From NCBI GenBank assembly GCA_018644725.1, contig JABGPZ010000060.1, positions 21,974-85,973 on the forward strand: a stretch of DNA of 64,000 nucleotides, in the 5' to 3' direction. The notes beneath the pieces were generated by a model that was not told the origin of the DNA, did no database searches, and saw nothing but the letters and a program-made list of their open reading frames with translations. Both the position numbers and the translations under genes were made by a program. Origin of the DNA: Phycisphaerales bacterium. Its GTDB lineage: Bacteria > Planctomycetota > Phycisphaerae > SM23-33. Positions 54,620-63,501 of the stretch are shown here, one piece after another (positions within the stretch are counted from its first letter, which is position 1; each line of letters begins with the position of its first letter).

Positions 54620-55377
54620 GGCACGTTGCCAAGGCCATCTGTCTGCGGGCGTGGGACTATTCCGAAACGTCGCAAATTCTTGCTCTGCTCACGCGCGAGT
54701 CGGGTGTGGTTCGCGTGATTGCCAAGGGGATCAAGCGGCCCAAGAGCAAGTCCGGCGGCATGGTCGATCTGCTCGCCGAGGGCAATATGGTCTATAGCCA
54801 GAAAAACGTGTCGTCGCTGGGAACGCTGGTGGAGTTCCGCGAATCGATTTCGCGGGCAGCGTTGCGGCGGCAGGGGAAGTCTCTCGCGGCCGGAATCTAT
54901 GCCGTGGAACTCGCGGGCGAAATGCTCGCCGAGCACGATCCGCATCCCGACGTGTACGACCTGCTCAGCGGGACATTGCGCCGGCTGGAGGGCGAGGCGT
55001 GTCCGGTTCAGGCCGTGCTTGCGTGGTACCAGTGGCGGCTGCTGCGGTTTGTGGGGCTGCTGGGCGGGCTGACGCATTGCTGCGCATGTGAAGAGGATGT
55101 GTCACACTTTGCGCATCATGCGGGCGTGTTTTTTTCATCGCGGCTGGGCGGATTGTTGTGTGACGGATGTGAGGCGGACGAGGCCGAGAAGCACCACGTC
55201 GCGCCGGTTGCGCTGGGGGCGATTGCATCGCTCTTGGCCAACGAGCAGGGTCAGCGGGCCTCGCTGGGCGAAACTCAGGCGGGACAGGTCAACCGGCTGC
55301 TACACTATCACATCGTCCACCAACTCGGCAAGGCTCTGCGAAGCGCGCGGTATGTCCTCCCGCGTGAACAGATTTAA
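54616..55377 (+). CDS. recO: DNA repair protein RecO
   Basis: A 253-residue protein of the RecFOR pathway that anneals ssDNA and helps load RecA at gaps. An N-terminal OB-fold (AICLRAWDYSETSQILALLTRESGVVRVIAKGIKRPKS type, residues 5-80) is followed by a helical part and a zinc-binding module with CCACEEDV near 155 and CDGC near 182. The length is normal. The ATG overlaps the stop of the AsmA-like gene, so it is translationally coupled at the end of the dxr run. Confidence 0.93.
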   Translation: MRHVAKAICLRAWDYSETSQILALLTRESGVVRVIAKGIKRPKSKSGGMVDLLAEGNMVYSQKNVSSLGTLVEFRESISRAALRRQGKSLAAGIYAVELAGEMLAEHDPHPDVYDLLSGTLRRLEGEACPVQAVLAWYQWRLLRFVGLLGGLTHCCACEEDVSHFAHHAGVFFSSRLGGLLCDGCEADEAEKHHVAPVALGAIASLLANEQGQRASLGETQAGQVNRLLHYHIVHQLGKALRSARYVLPREQI

Positions 55378-55521
55378 TCGCAACCTATAGAGGCTGCCGC
55401 AATTCAGACAAAGGCCATTCTTCGTGAGCAGTCGCGAAGCGGCGGCCAAAAAAAAAGAAGCTCCGCGCAGCGGGTTTCCGGTGTCACCTTTTTCTATTTT
55501 CCTGTCTTTATTGATTCGGGG

Positions 55522-56505
55522 TTATTTTTGGAAGTAGCGCTTGAGTATGGCCTGGTCGCGGGGTGTTCGATTGGAGCGGGCGGCGGGGGTCAATGCTGCT
55601 CGCCGGGCGCGTTGCCAGGCCTGGTCAAACGGAAAACTCCCCGCAGTGTCGGGCGCAGATTGAGCCCCGGCGGCGGGTGCGGCGGGGGGCGAATAGACGC
55701 GAAGGGTTCCGCTGGCGGTGGAGGCTTCTGACGCCTGTTCGCGGGCGGGAGTATTTGGTTTGGCGGCGGACAGAGAGTCCATGCCGGCGATCTGGAGCGC
55801 TTCGGGGAGGATTTCGCGCGGAGACAGGCCGTGTTGTTTCATCGTTTCCAGAAGGGCGCGGTAGGCCGCTTCGTCGCGGAGTTCGACGGACTTCGCCAGT
55901 GCGCGCAGGTCGCGGCGGAGTTGGGCATCGTGGGTGGTGGTTGCGGCGGCGAGCGCGGTGTCGAGTTTGTTCGCGAGGGCGACTCGTCGTGCGTGGGTCA
56001 TGGCCGAGAGGCGTTCGATGGTTCGTCCGGCGGCATCGGCTGGGGGGGCACTCGTGAGCATCAGTGCTGCGGCGGCAAGGCCCATCGCGCACACGGCGGC
56101 AATCACAAAGGCAGGCAGGGCGGGCGAACGGGGCGGCGTGGCGGTGATCTGGGCGAGGGCGCGCGCGAACAGAACGTCATCCATGGCCGAGGACGCGGGC
56201 GCGTTGAGCCGTTCGAGTCCGCTGGCGAGAAGGTTGTCGTTGTGTGGAGCCTGTCGGTCGCCAAGGTGCGCGGCGGTGGCGAGTGTTGGTCGTCGCCAGA
56301 GGAGTACGCTCAGGACGGCCCCTGCACACAGGGCTGCGGCGGCCAAGGGGAAATCGGTTCGGGGGAGACTTTTCGTCGCGACGAGGGCCGCCGCCAGCAC
56401 ACTGCCCAGGGCTGCGCTCGCGAGGGCGATACGCACAAGGCGAACGCCCAACAGTCTGCGCCGGGCGCGAGTGAGACGCTTGCGAAATGCCTGGGTGTCG
56501 CTCAT
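55522..56505 (-). CDS. membrane protein of unknown function
   Basis: A 327-residue protein. A basic N-terminus (residues 1-22) is followed by helices at about 23-43, 54-70 and 128-148. From 150 onward a helical, Ala/Arg-rich soluble part includes a proline/alanine-rich low-complexity stretch (about 250-300). It ends RDQAILKRYFQK, a tail reminiscent of large planctomycete membrane proteins near BatA-type genes, but no family can be named. It starts 8 nt after the ThiS-like gene on the same strand and is probably co-transcribed with it. Confidence 0.7.
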   Translation of the reverse strand: MSDTQAFRKRLTRARRRLLGVRLVRIALASAALGSVLAAALVATKSLPRTDFPLAAAALCAGAVLSVLLWRRPTLATAAHLGDRQAPHNDNLLASGLERLNAPASSAMDDVLFARALAQITATPPRSPALPAFVIAAVCAMGLAAAALMLTSAPPADAAGRTIERLSAMTHARRVALANKLDTALAAATTTHDAQLRRDLRALAKSVELRDEAAYRALLETMKQHGLSPREILPEALQIAGMDSLSAAKPNTPAREQASEASTASGTLRVYSPPAAPAAGAQSAPDTAGSFPFDQAWQRARRAALTPAARSNRTPRDQAILKRYFQK

Positions 56506-56513
56506 GGTGTGGC

Positions 56514-56714
56514 TCAGCCGCCGCCGACGAGGGTGACGATTTCGACCGTGTCGCCATCGACGAGGGTGGTTTCGGCGTGGAGTTTTCGCGTGACGAGGTC
56601 GCGGTTAACTTCGACGGCGACGAGCTTGGGATTCTTGCCGAGCGTTTCGAGCAGGGCAGAGATCGTCATCGGCGCGTCGAAGGTTTCATTGTGTCCATTG
56701 ATCGTGAGGTTCAT
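56514..56714 (-). CDS. thiS: ThiS/MoaD-like sulfur carrier protein
   Basis: A 66-residue ubiquitin-fold protein that ends in the essential GG (TLVGGG), the site adenylated and thiocarboxylated by ThiF/MoeB-type enzymes. The N-terminus MNLTINGHNETFDAPMTISALLETLG and the motif LVAVEVNRDLV match ThiS, which donates sulfur for the thiazole of thiamine. ATG 56714 has a promoter -10 six nt upstream and no Shine-Dalgarno. No thiG, thiF or thiO is nearby. The usual C-terminus is GG; here three glycines end the protein. Confidence 0.9.
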   Translation of the reverse strand: MNLTINGHNETFDAPMTISALLETLGKNPKLVAVEVNRDLVTRKLHAETTLVDGDTVEIVTLVGGG

Positions 56715-56720
56715 GGGCGG

Positions 56721-56749
56721 AGTATACCACAAGCGCGAGGTTTGCACAA
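56721..56749 (-). promoter_or_regulatory. promoter of leaderless thiS
   Basis: Minus-strand TTGTGC (56744-56749), a 17-nt spacer and TATACT (56721-56726), then 6 nt to the ATG. The -35 overlaps the end of the T-tract of the upstream terminator. Confidence 0.68.
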
Positions 56750-56778
56750 AAAAACCGCCCGAAGAGTCGAGCGGTTTT
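56746..56778 (-). terminator. intrinsic terminator of the IOR fusion gene
   Basis: Minus-strand stem AAAACCGC / GCGGTTTT around a 12-nt loop followed by a T run, 20 nt after the stop at 56798. Confidence 0.8.
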
Positions 56779-56797
56779 GGGGTTTGGAATGGGTCGG

Positions 56798-59700
56798 TTA
56801 CGCGTCGATGTGCGTTTGGATGTATTGGTGGATTCGCTTGGCGCACTTGCGGCCGGAGTGGATCGCGGTGGCGACGTACGCGGCCGAGGTCACCACGTCG
56901 CCCGCAGCGAAGATGCCGTCGGTGGTGGTGGCGAACTGTTCGTTGACCAGCAGGCGTCCCGATCCGTCACAGGCGAGGTCGAGTTGCTCGGCGAGGCCCG
57001 CGTCGATGGCCGGCAGGAAGCCCGCCGCGAGAATCGCCAAGTCGGCCGGGAGAGTTGCTTCCGTGTCGGACACGTCTTGGGCGACGGGGCCAGTGGCGGA
57101 GGGGATGTATTTTACGCCGACGATGCGGATTGCCGAAATCGAATCGCCCTGGCCTTCAAACGCGACGGTGCGAGTGCAGGTCTTCATGTCGACGGTCTCG
57201 GGGAGATTGCCGACGGTGGGTGCTTCGGGTCGAATTTCGAGAATCGTTACGCTTTTGGCGCCTTGTTCGAGGGCGGCTTCGGCGCAGTCTTCGCCCGTGA
57301 GGCCGCCGCCGATGACGACGACATGTTTGCCGGCTGCGGGCGCGCTGCCGCGGGCGATTTTGCCTTGGCCGATGGTCAGATCGTGTTGGCGACGCAGGAA
57401 GTCTGTCGCGTAGACGATGCCTTGTTTGTCGCGGCCGGGCAGGTTCAAATCGCGCGGGGCGGGGGTCCCCACGGCGAGACAAATCGCGTCGAAGTCGGCG
57501 CGAAGAGTCTTGCCGGAGACGGTTTGGCCGATGGCGGTGTTGAGGGCAAACTGCGTGCCTTCGGCCTGGAGTTGCTTGATGCGGCGGTCGATGATGTCGC
57601 TGCCGAGGCGGTGTTCGGGGATGCCATAGCGCAACAGGCCGCCGGGTTGGTCGTCTTTCTCGAAGACGGTGACGCGATAGCCCGCGCGGGTGAGCTGTTG
57701 GGCGGCGGCGAGGCCCGCGGGCCCGCTCCCGACGACCGCGATGGTTTGTTCGCGCACGGCCGAGGGTTTTTGCGGCGTGATGTATCCACCGGAGAACGCG
57801 TGGGCGACGATTTCCTGTTCGGTGGTCTGGATCGGCACGGGCATATTTCGCCGGGCGCGCTTGCAGGACTCTTCACAGGGCGCAGGGCAGATTGCAGCGG
57901 TGAATTCGGGGAAGTTGTTCGTCGCGTGGAGTCGTTCGATCGCCGCTTTGTAGTCTCCGTCGGCAGCATGTGCCATCCACACAGGAATGTCGTTGTGCAG
58001 CGGGCAGCCCACGTCGCCGCAGGTCGGCGTGACGCAGTGCATGCACGACGAGCGCGAGAGGCTTTTGAGAATTGTCTGATAGGCCTCGGCCGAATCGTAG
58101 TCAAACGCGTTGACCAGATCGATGTAGCTGTCGCGATAGCGCAGGTTGTATTTGTTGGTGATCCATCCGCGCAGCCAGCGTTGCGAGCGCAGCCAGCGCA
58201 GAAGTTTGCTGCCGACGGGGACCGTCGCGTTCCAGCGTTTGCCGAAGAGTTTCATCTTGCGGTGGAACAGGAACTTGTAGATCATCCGGTCGCCGTTTTG
58301 GGGATTGACGTTGTACTTGCGGCGGTCGCGTGCGATTTTTTCTGGCCCGGTTGCGAGCTCGGCCTTGTAGATTGTATCTTTGATGAGCATCGCGCCAGCG
58401 AGGTGGCGGATGACGGTGGTGGTCGCCGCGAAGCCATATTCGCCGCGGTCGCGGTCATAGGTTTTGCGGACGAGGTCGGCATAGTGCTGGGCATAGGAGA
58501 TCCGGCCCCAGCGCACGCAGTCATAGAGGTGGACGACGAACTGGCGAAGGGCCTGCTCGTCGAGCTCGGCCATGTGCTCGCAGGCGTCGTTGGCGATGGC
58601 GTTGAGGCGATCGCCGATTTTGCGAGGCTTGCCAAAGCGGCGGATGATCCATCGGACGCGGTCTTCGAGCATGTCCCGCCAGGTATCGCGACTGGGCGGG
58701 CCCTGGAAGAGATCCGGCTCGACGACGAGTTTCCGCCCCATGTTGAACGCGTAAAGGTTCTTCTCGAAATCGACGCGGATTGAATCCTGAATCGCGCGCG
58801 CCATCGAATCCATCGACACGGGGATCAGGCCTTGCTGGAACGCGTAGCCCATCATCATGATGTTCGCGTAGAGCTTGCTACCGAGATAGGATTCGCAGAT
58901 TCGGCTGATGTTGCGCGCGAGGAATTCTTCGCTGCGGGTGTGGGCCTGGATGAGTTCGACGAGCTGGTCGGGGTCGTAGTCTTCGCGCCCCATGAGCCCG
59001 CCGATGGTGGCGATTTTGTCGGTGTTGATCACGGCGGCGGTGCTGTCTTTGCCGATCACGCGGAAGCGGTGCGCGGGCTGGAGCAGTCGGGCGGCCTCGA
59101 GGACGTCCACGCCCAGCAGCAGGTCGGCTTTGCCATAGCTGATGATCGGGGTGAGCGGCTGATGGGTGAGGTTGAACAGCACCTGGGAGACGACGCCGCC
59201 GTTGCGGATCGCCAGACCCTTTTTGTCGAGGAATTCGACTTCATAGCCTTCGTTGTGTCCGGCGCGCACGAGGATGCTCGTCGCGAGGCCAATGCCCATG
59301 CCGCCGACCCCGGTGAGTACCGCTTGCCAGACCTCTCGGCCTTGGCGCTGGCGCGGGTCGGGAATGTCATCCAGACCCAGCTCGGGGACTTTGCTCTTGG
59401 GCGGGTTGTTGCGGAGGACGGTCACCTGTTCGAAGGCGTCGCACGCACCGATGCGCTCGCAGCAACCATCGTTGACACACCAGCTCGCGTCGGTGTCCAT
59501 CTTGCGGCCATAGTCGGTCTCGACGTGGCGCAACCCGGGACAGCCAGTCATCTCGCTACACGCGAGGCAGAACCGACAGATGTCCTGGTTGATGTTCATG
59601 TGGGTCTTCTTGGGGAGGAACCCTTTTTCCTTGCGGATCTCCCGTTCGCTGCGCTTGCGGCGGCGATTCATGGTGATGCCACATTCCTTGTCCGCGATAA

Positions 59701-61501
59701 TCACCTTCACGCCGTCGGCGAGGAAGGTTTCTTCGAGCAGTTCGCGATATTCGTTGCGCCGTTCGGGATTGGCGCGCACGACATCCACCCCGAGCTCGCC
59801 GCCGATGCCGCGGACGATGTCTTCGATGTTCTGTTCGGGCGTGGGATTGCCGAGCAGATCGAAGGCGTTGCCGGGTTGAGGCTGGTGGCCGGTCATGGCC
59901 GTCGTCGAGTTGTCGAGAATGACGAAGGTGATGTCTTGATTGAGGTTCACCGCCTGGGAAATGGCGATCATGCCCGAGTGATAGAACGTCGAGTCGCCCA
60001 TGAAGACGACTTCCTTGTTGGTGAGGAACGGGTCGACACCGCTGGCCGTTCCGCCGCCGAGGCCCATGCCCGAGCAGTCGTGCATCAGGTCCGTGTTGGG
60101 CGGGAAGATGAGCATCGTATAGCAGCCCGTGTCGCCGTGGAACATCAGGTCGACGGGGTCGCGACCTTTGTCGCGCATGTAGCTCGCGTTGCGCAGGCGG
60201 CGCTTGATTTCGAGGCACAGGCTCGCCGTGTCGCGGTGGGGGCAGCCCGGGCAGAAGCTCGCAATGCGGGAGGGGATCGACGCCTGGTCGGTTTCGATGC
60301 GCTGGGTCGCGTCGACGGTGGCAAGGGCCTCGTCGATGATCGCCGGCGCGTTGGACGCGAAGCGCTGGATGAGCGGGCCGAGAAGAGTGATGAGCATCGA
60401 GGGGTGAAGCCCAAGCGAGTGGGGGATGGGCTCGAGGCCCTCGGGGAAGATCTTGCCCCACAGCTCCATTCCAGCCAGTGGCCCGCTGGCCTGGGTGTCG
60501 GCCATGATGATGGCGGCGATTTGTTCTTCCATGAACCCGCGTCGTTCTTCGACGACGACGATGCGTTCACAGTGGTTGGCGAGTTCGCGAATCATCGCCG
60601 GGTCGATGGGATAGCTCAGCCCGAGCTTGGCGATGGGGAATTGACCGAGGCACTTCATGTCGTGCAGCGCCTGGACGAGATAGCCGTGGCCCACGCCCGT
60701 GGCGACAAATCCGATGGGTGCTTTTTGACCCGTCGGAGGCGCGTGTTCGATCCGGTTGATGCCCAGATCTCGCGCGGCGGCCATGGCGCGTGCGTGGCGG
60801 TCAGTGAATGATTTTTCCTGGTTCCAGGTCGAGGGCGGGAGCATGATGCGCCTGCTGCGGTCGATCAGTGCGGTGTCCAGCTCGATCTTGGCGCGGGTGT
60901 TGAGCTTGGGATATTGGTTGGGCTGGCATTCAATCGTGCCGCCGCCGTCGGCGAGGTTGGTCGTGAGGATCAGCCCGGCGAACAGTTCGCTCTGCGCGGA
61001 CAGCTTGAACGCGAGGCCCACGAAGTCTTTGACATCTTGCGGGCTGGACGGTTCGATCACGGGCATGAACAAATGCTTGCAGAGAAAGCGGCTGTCGGCG
61101 GCGACTTGCGTGGAATCGCTCCAGGGGTCATCGCCACAGACGACGATGGCGCCACCTTCGCGATTGGCCCCGGCGAGGTTGCCCATCGCCAGCGCATCGG
61201 AGGCGACGTGGAACCCGACCGATTTCATAACGATCATGGAGCGGACCGGCAGGGCTTGTGAGCCGTTGAGCATCGCGGCCGAGAGTGCTTCATTGTTGTT
61301 GATCGCGCAGCGGATGCCTTTGCGTTTCATCAGATCGTTCAGGCGGGACAGGGAATCAAAATACCCCGCCACCGGGCTACCGGGATACCCCGCGAGCAGG
61401 TGGACGCCGCCTTCGGTCTCCAGTGCGCCTTTGATCAGCGCTTCATTGCCGGTGAAGACCTCCGGCCCGTATTCGGTGCAGAATCTGCGTTCAAAACTCA
61501 T
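56798..61501 (-). CDS. fused indolepyruvate ferredoxin oxidoreductase (IorA-Fd-IorB) with GltD-like C-terminal module
   Basis: A 1567-residue cytoplasmic protein. Residues 15-400 are the pyruvate-Fd-oxidoreductase-type N domains of IorA (AGYPGSPVAGYFDSL near 37). The TPP-binding domain spans 410-600 (CPGCPHRDTASLC, then GDTGCYTM and MGDST). A [4Fe-4S] segment lies around 639-700 (CRFCLACSEMTGC, later CVNDGCCERIGAC). The IorB gamma domain is at 725-935 (GVGGMGIGLATSI). Helical linker regions run to 1150. A GltD-like module follows, with an N-terminal cysteine cluster (CMHCVTPTCGDVGCP near 1154), FAD-binding VVGSGPAGLAAAQ near 1252 and NAD(P)-binding VVIGGGLTGEDC near 1390. IOR oxidises aryl pyruvates to aryl-CoA. 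The attached flavin module could pass its electrons to NAD(P). TATAAT lies 9 nt before ATG 61501. Confidence 0.88.
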   Translation of the reverse strand: MSFERRFCTEYGPEVFTGNEALIKGALETEGGVHLLAGYPGSPVAGYFDSLSRLNDLMKRKGIRCAINNNEALSAAMLNGSQALPVRSMIVMKSVGFHVASDALAMGNLAGANREGGAIVVCGDDPWSDSTQVAADSRFLCKHLFMPVIEPSSPQDVKDFVGLAFKLSAQSELFAGLILTTNLADGGGTIECQPNQYPKLNTRAKIELDTALIDRSRRIMLPPSTWNQEKSFTDRHARAMAAARDLGINRIEHAPPTGQKAPIGFVATGVGHGYLVQALHDMKCLGQFPIAKLGLSYPIDPAMIRELANHCERIVVVEERRGFMEEQIAAIIMADTQASGPLAGMELWGKIFPEGLEPIPHSLGLHPSMLITLLGPLIQRFASNAPAIIDEALATVDATQRIETDQASIPSRIASFCPGCPHRDTASLCLEIKRRLRNASYMRDKGRDPVDLMFHGDTGCYTMLIFPPNTDLMHDCSGMGLGGGTASGVDPFLTNKEVVFMGDSTFYHSGMIAISQAVNLNQDITFVILDNSTTAMTGHQPQPGNAFDLLGNPTPEQNIEDIVRGIGGELGVDVVRANPERRNEYRELLEETFLADGVKVIIADKECGITMNRRRKRSEREIRKEKGFLPKKTHMNINQDICRFCLACSEMTGCPGLRHVETDYGRKMDTDASWCVNDGCCERIGACDAFEQVTVLRNNPPKSKVPELGLDDIPDPRQRQGREVWQAVLTGVGGMGIGLATSILVRAGHNEGYEVEFLDKKGLAIRNGGVVSQVLFNLTHQPLTPIISYGKADLLLGVDVLEAARLLQPAHRFRVIGKDSTAAVINTDKIATIGGLMGREDYDPDQLVELIQAHTRSEEFLARNISRICESYLGSKLYANIMMMGYAFQQGLIPVSMDSMARAIQDSIRVDFEKNLYAFNMGRKLVVEPDLFQGPPSRDTWRDMLEDRVRWIIRRFGKPRKIGDRLNAIANDACEHMAELDEQALRQFVVHLYDCVRWGRISYAQHYADLVRKTYDRDRGEYGFAATTTVIRHLAGAMLIKDTIYKAELATGPEKIARDRRKYNVNPQNGDRMIYKFLFHRKMKLFGKRWNATVPVGSKLLRWLRSQRWLRGWITNKYNLRYRDSYIDLVNAFDYDSAEAYQTILKSLSRSSCMHCVTPTCGDVGCPLHNDIPVWMAHAADGDYKAAIERLHATNNFPEFTAAICPAPCEESCKRARRNMPVPIQTTEQEIVAHAFSGGYITPQKPSAVREQTIAVVGSGPAGLAAAQQLTRAGYRVTVFEKDDQPGGLLRYGIPEHRLGSDIIDRRIKQLQAEGTQFALNTAIGQTVSGKTLRADFDAICLAVGTPAPRDLNLPGRDKQGIVYATDFLRRQHDLTIGQGKIARGSAPAAGKHVVVIGGGLTGEDCAEAALEQGAKSVTILEIRPEAPTVGNLPETVDMKTCTRTVAFEGQGDSISAIRIVGVKYIPSATGPVAQDVSDTEATLPADLAILAAGFLPAIDAGLAEQLDLACDGSGRLLVNEQFATTTDGIFAAGDVVTSAAYVATAIHSGRKCAKRIHQYIQTHIDA

Positions 61502-61510
61502 AGTGGGAGC

Positions 61511-61516
61511 ATTATA
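61511..61516 (-). promoter_or_regulatory. -10 box of the IOR fusion gene
   Basis: Minus-strand TATAAT, perfect consensus, ends 9 nt before the ATG at 61501. The -35 position (CTGTAT) is weak. Confidence 0.6.
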
Positions 61517-61635
61517 TCCGCCGCCCGACAAAAATACAGCCGGAAAGTACATTTCCTCACCCAAAAATTCCGATTTTCGTACTGCAGCACATTTTCCCAT
61601 TCCTCCAGAAATCGGTGGATTTTGTATGTTAGAAA

Positions 61636-61675
61636 AAATATTGCACCCCCTGACATCTAGCTGTCAGGGGGGGTG
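61636..61675 (-). terminator. orphan hairpin with T-tract
   Basis: The minus-strand stem pairs CACCCCC and TGACA arms (loop GCTAGA), about 12 bp, followed after a few bases by TTTTTT. No minus-strand gene lies upstream of it within 0.5 kb. Confidence 0.55.
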
Positions 61676-61926
61676 GTGTATCCTACTGTCATACCAAGGG
61701 ATTGCCGCCAGCGCGGACCGCGCGCACGGGATTGCGAGGGAATTGACAATCGAATATCAAAACAGGCGTTGGCGCGTATTGTTTGCCAGGTCGCGGATCG
61801 GGGTCCCCGCCCCCAGGCCGCGCGTACCCCACTTTTGTCTCGTCAACGTTTCCCTGGCCCTCGGCCGTCGCATGGACCTCCCGTGCGGCGGCTGGTTTTG
61901 TGTTCCGGGCAAGTGCGCGAAAACCC

Positions 61927-61954
61927 TTTACATTCGGGTGGTTTCGTGTATGAT
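61927..61954 (+). promoter_or_regulatory. promoter of rho
   Basis: TTTACA (61927-61932), a 16-nt spacer and TATGAT (61949-61954). The predicted start near 61961 leaves a leader of about 210 nt. A second TATGAT occurs at 62033-62038 with a poorly spaced TTGATT. Confidence 0.62.
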
Positions 61955-62171
61955 GGGGGAGTGGGAATGAGTCGCATTCCCGGTGGTTGCGCGATTTTGC
62001 GTGGCCTGTTTGATTTCGCCGGATGAATTTGCTCTATGATCCGTCGAAGCCCCGCTGGACAACGAAACAACACGAACCATGGCGCGAGCGAGGATTGCTT
62101 GCTGCTGTTTTGTGGCTGTGCATTCGCACACCGCGCGGGTCGCCAAGTCGACCCGAAGAAAGGATTCCCTC

Positions 62172-63305
<1,134 letters not shown>

Positions 63306-63400
63306 TCGAGCGCGATCCTGACCTCTTGCAAGCAAGAGGATAGGCGCGGCAAGCACGAGGTGGAGTTTGGATGGAGATGCTTTAAGAATTGAAAAAGATT

Positions 63401-63425
63401 GGGCGAACCATTATTTGCCCCTACG
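63401..63425. repeat. GTAGGGGCG-type intergenic palindrome, copy 6
   Basis: GGGCGAA CCATTA TTTGCCC followed by CTACG, just before the terminator at 63438. Confidence 0.65.
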
Positions 63426-63437
63426 AAAAGAAAACAT

Positions 63438-63471
63438 AGAAAAAGCCCGGGCATCGCGCTCGGGCTTTTTT
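63438..63471. terminator. bidirectional intrinsic terminator
   Basis: AAAAAGCCCG, a short centre and CGGGCTTTTTT between convergent rho and the SUMF1-like gene. Confidence 0.87.
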
Positions 63472-63501
63472 GTGGGTGTTCGATTTGCGGGTGGTGGTGA
63501 A

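Larger units (their letters stand above)
61502..62171. other. long divergent intergenic region, IOR fusion / rho
   Basis: 670 nt without a gene I can support. It contains the IOR -10 box, the orphan hairpin at 61644-61675, an isolated TTGACA near 61743, a GC-rich block (61800-61920) and the rho promoter with a leader of about 210 nt. Open frames through it on both strands show no family features. Confidence 0.6.

Noticed and set aside
58832-60811. Plus-strand frame of 659 codons opposite the IOR fusion
   Set aside because: Shadow of the real gene; the minus strand carries all cofactor motifs.
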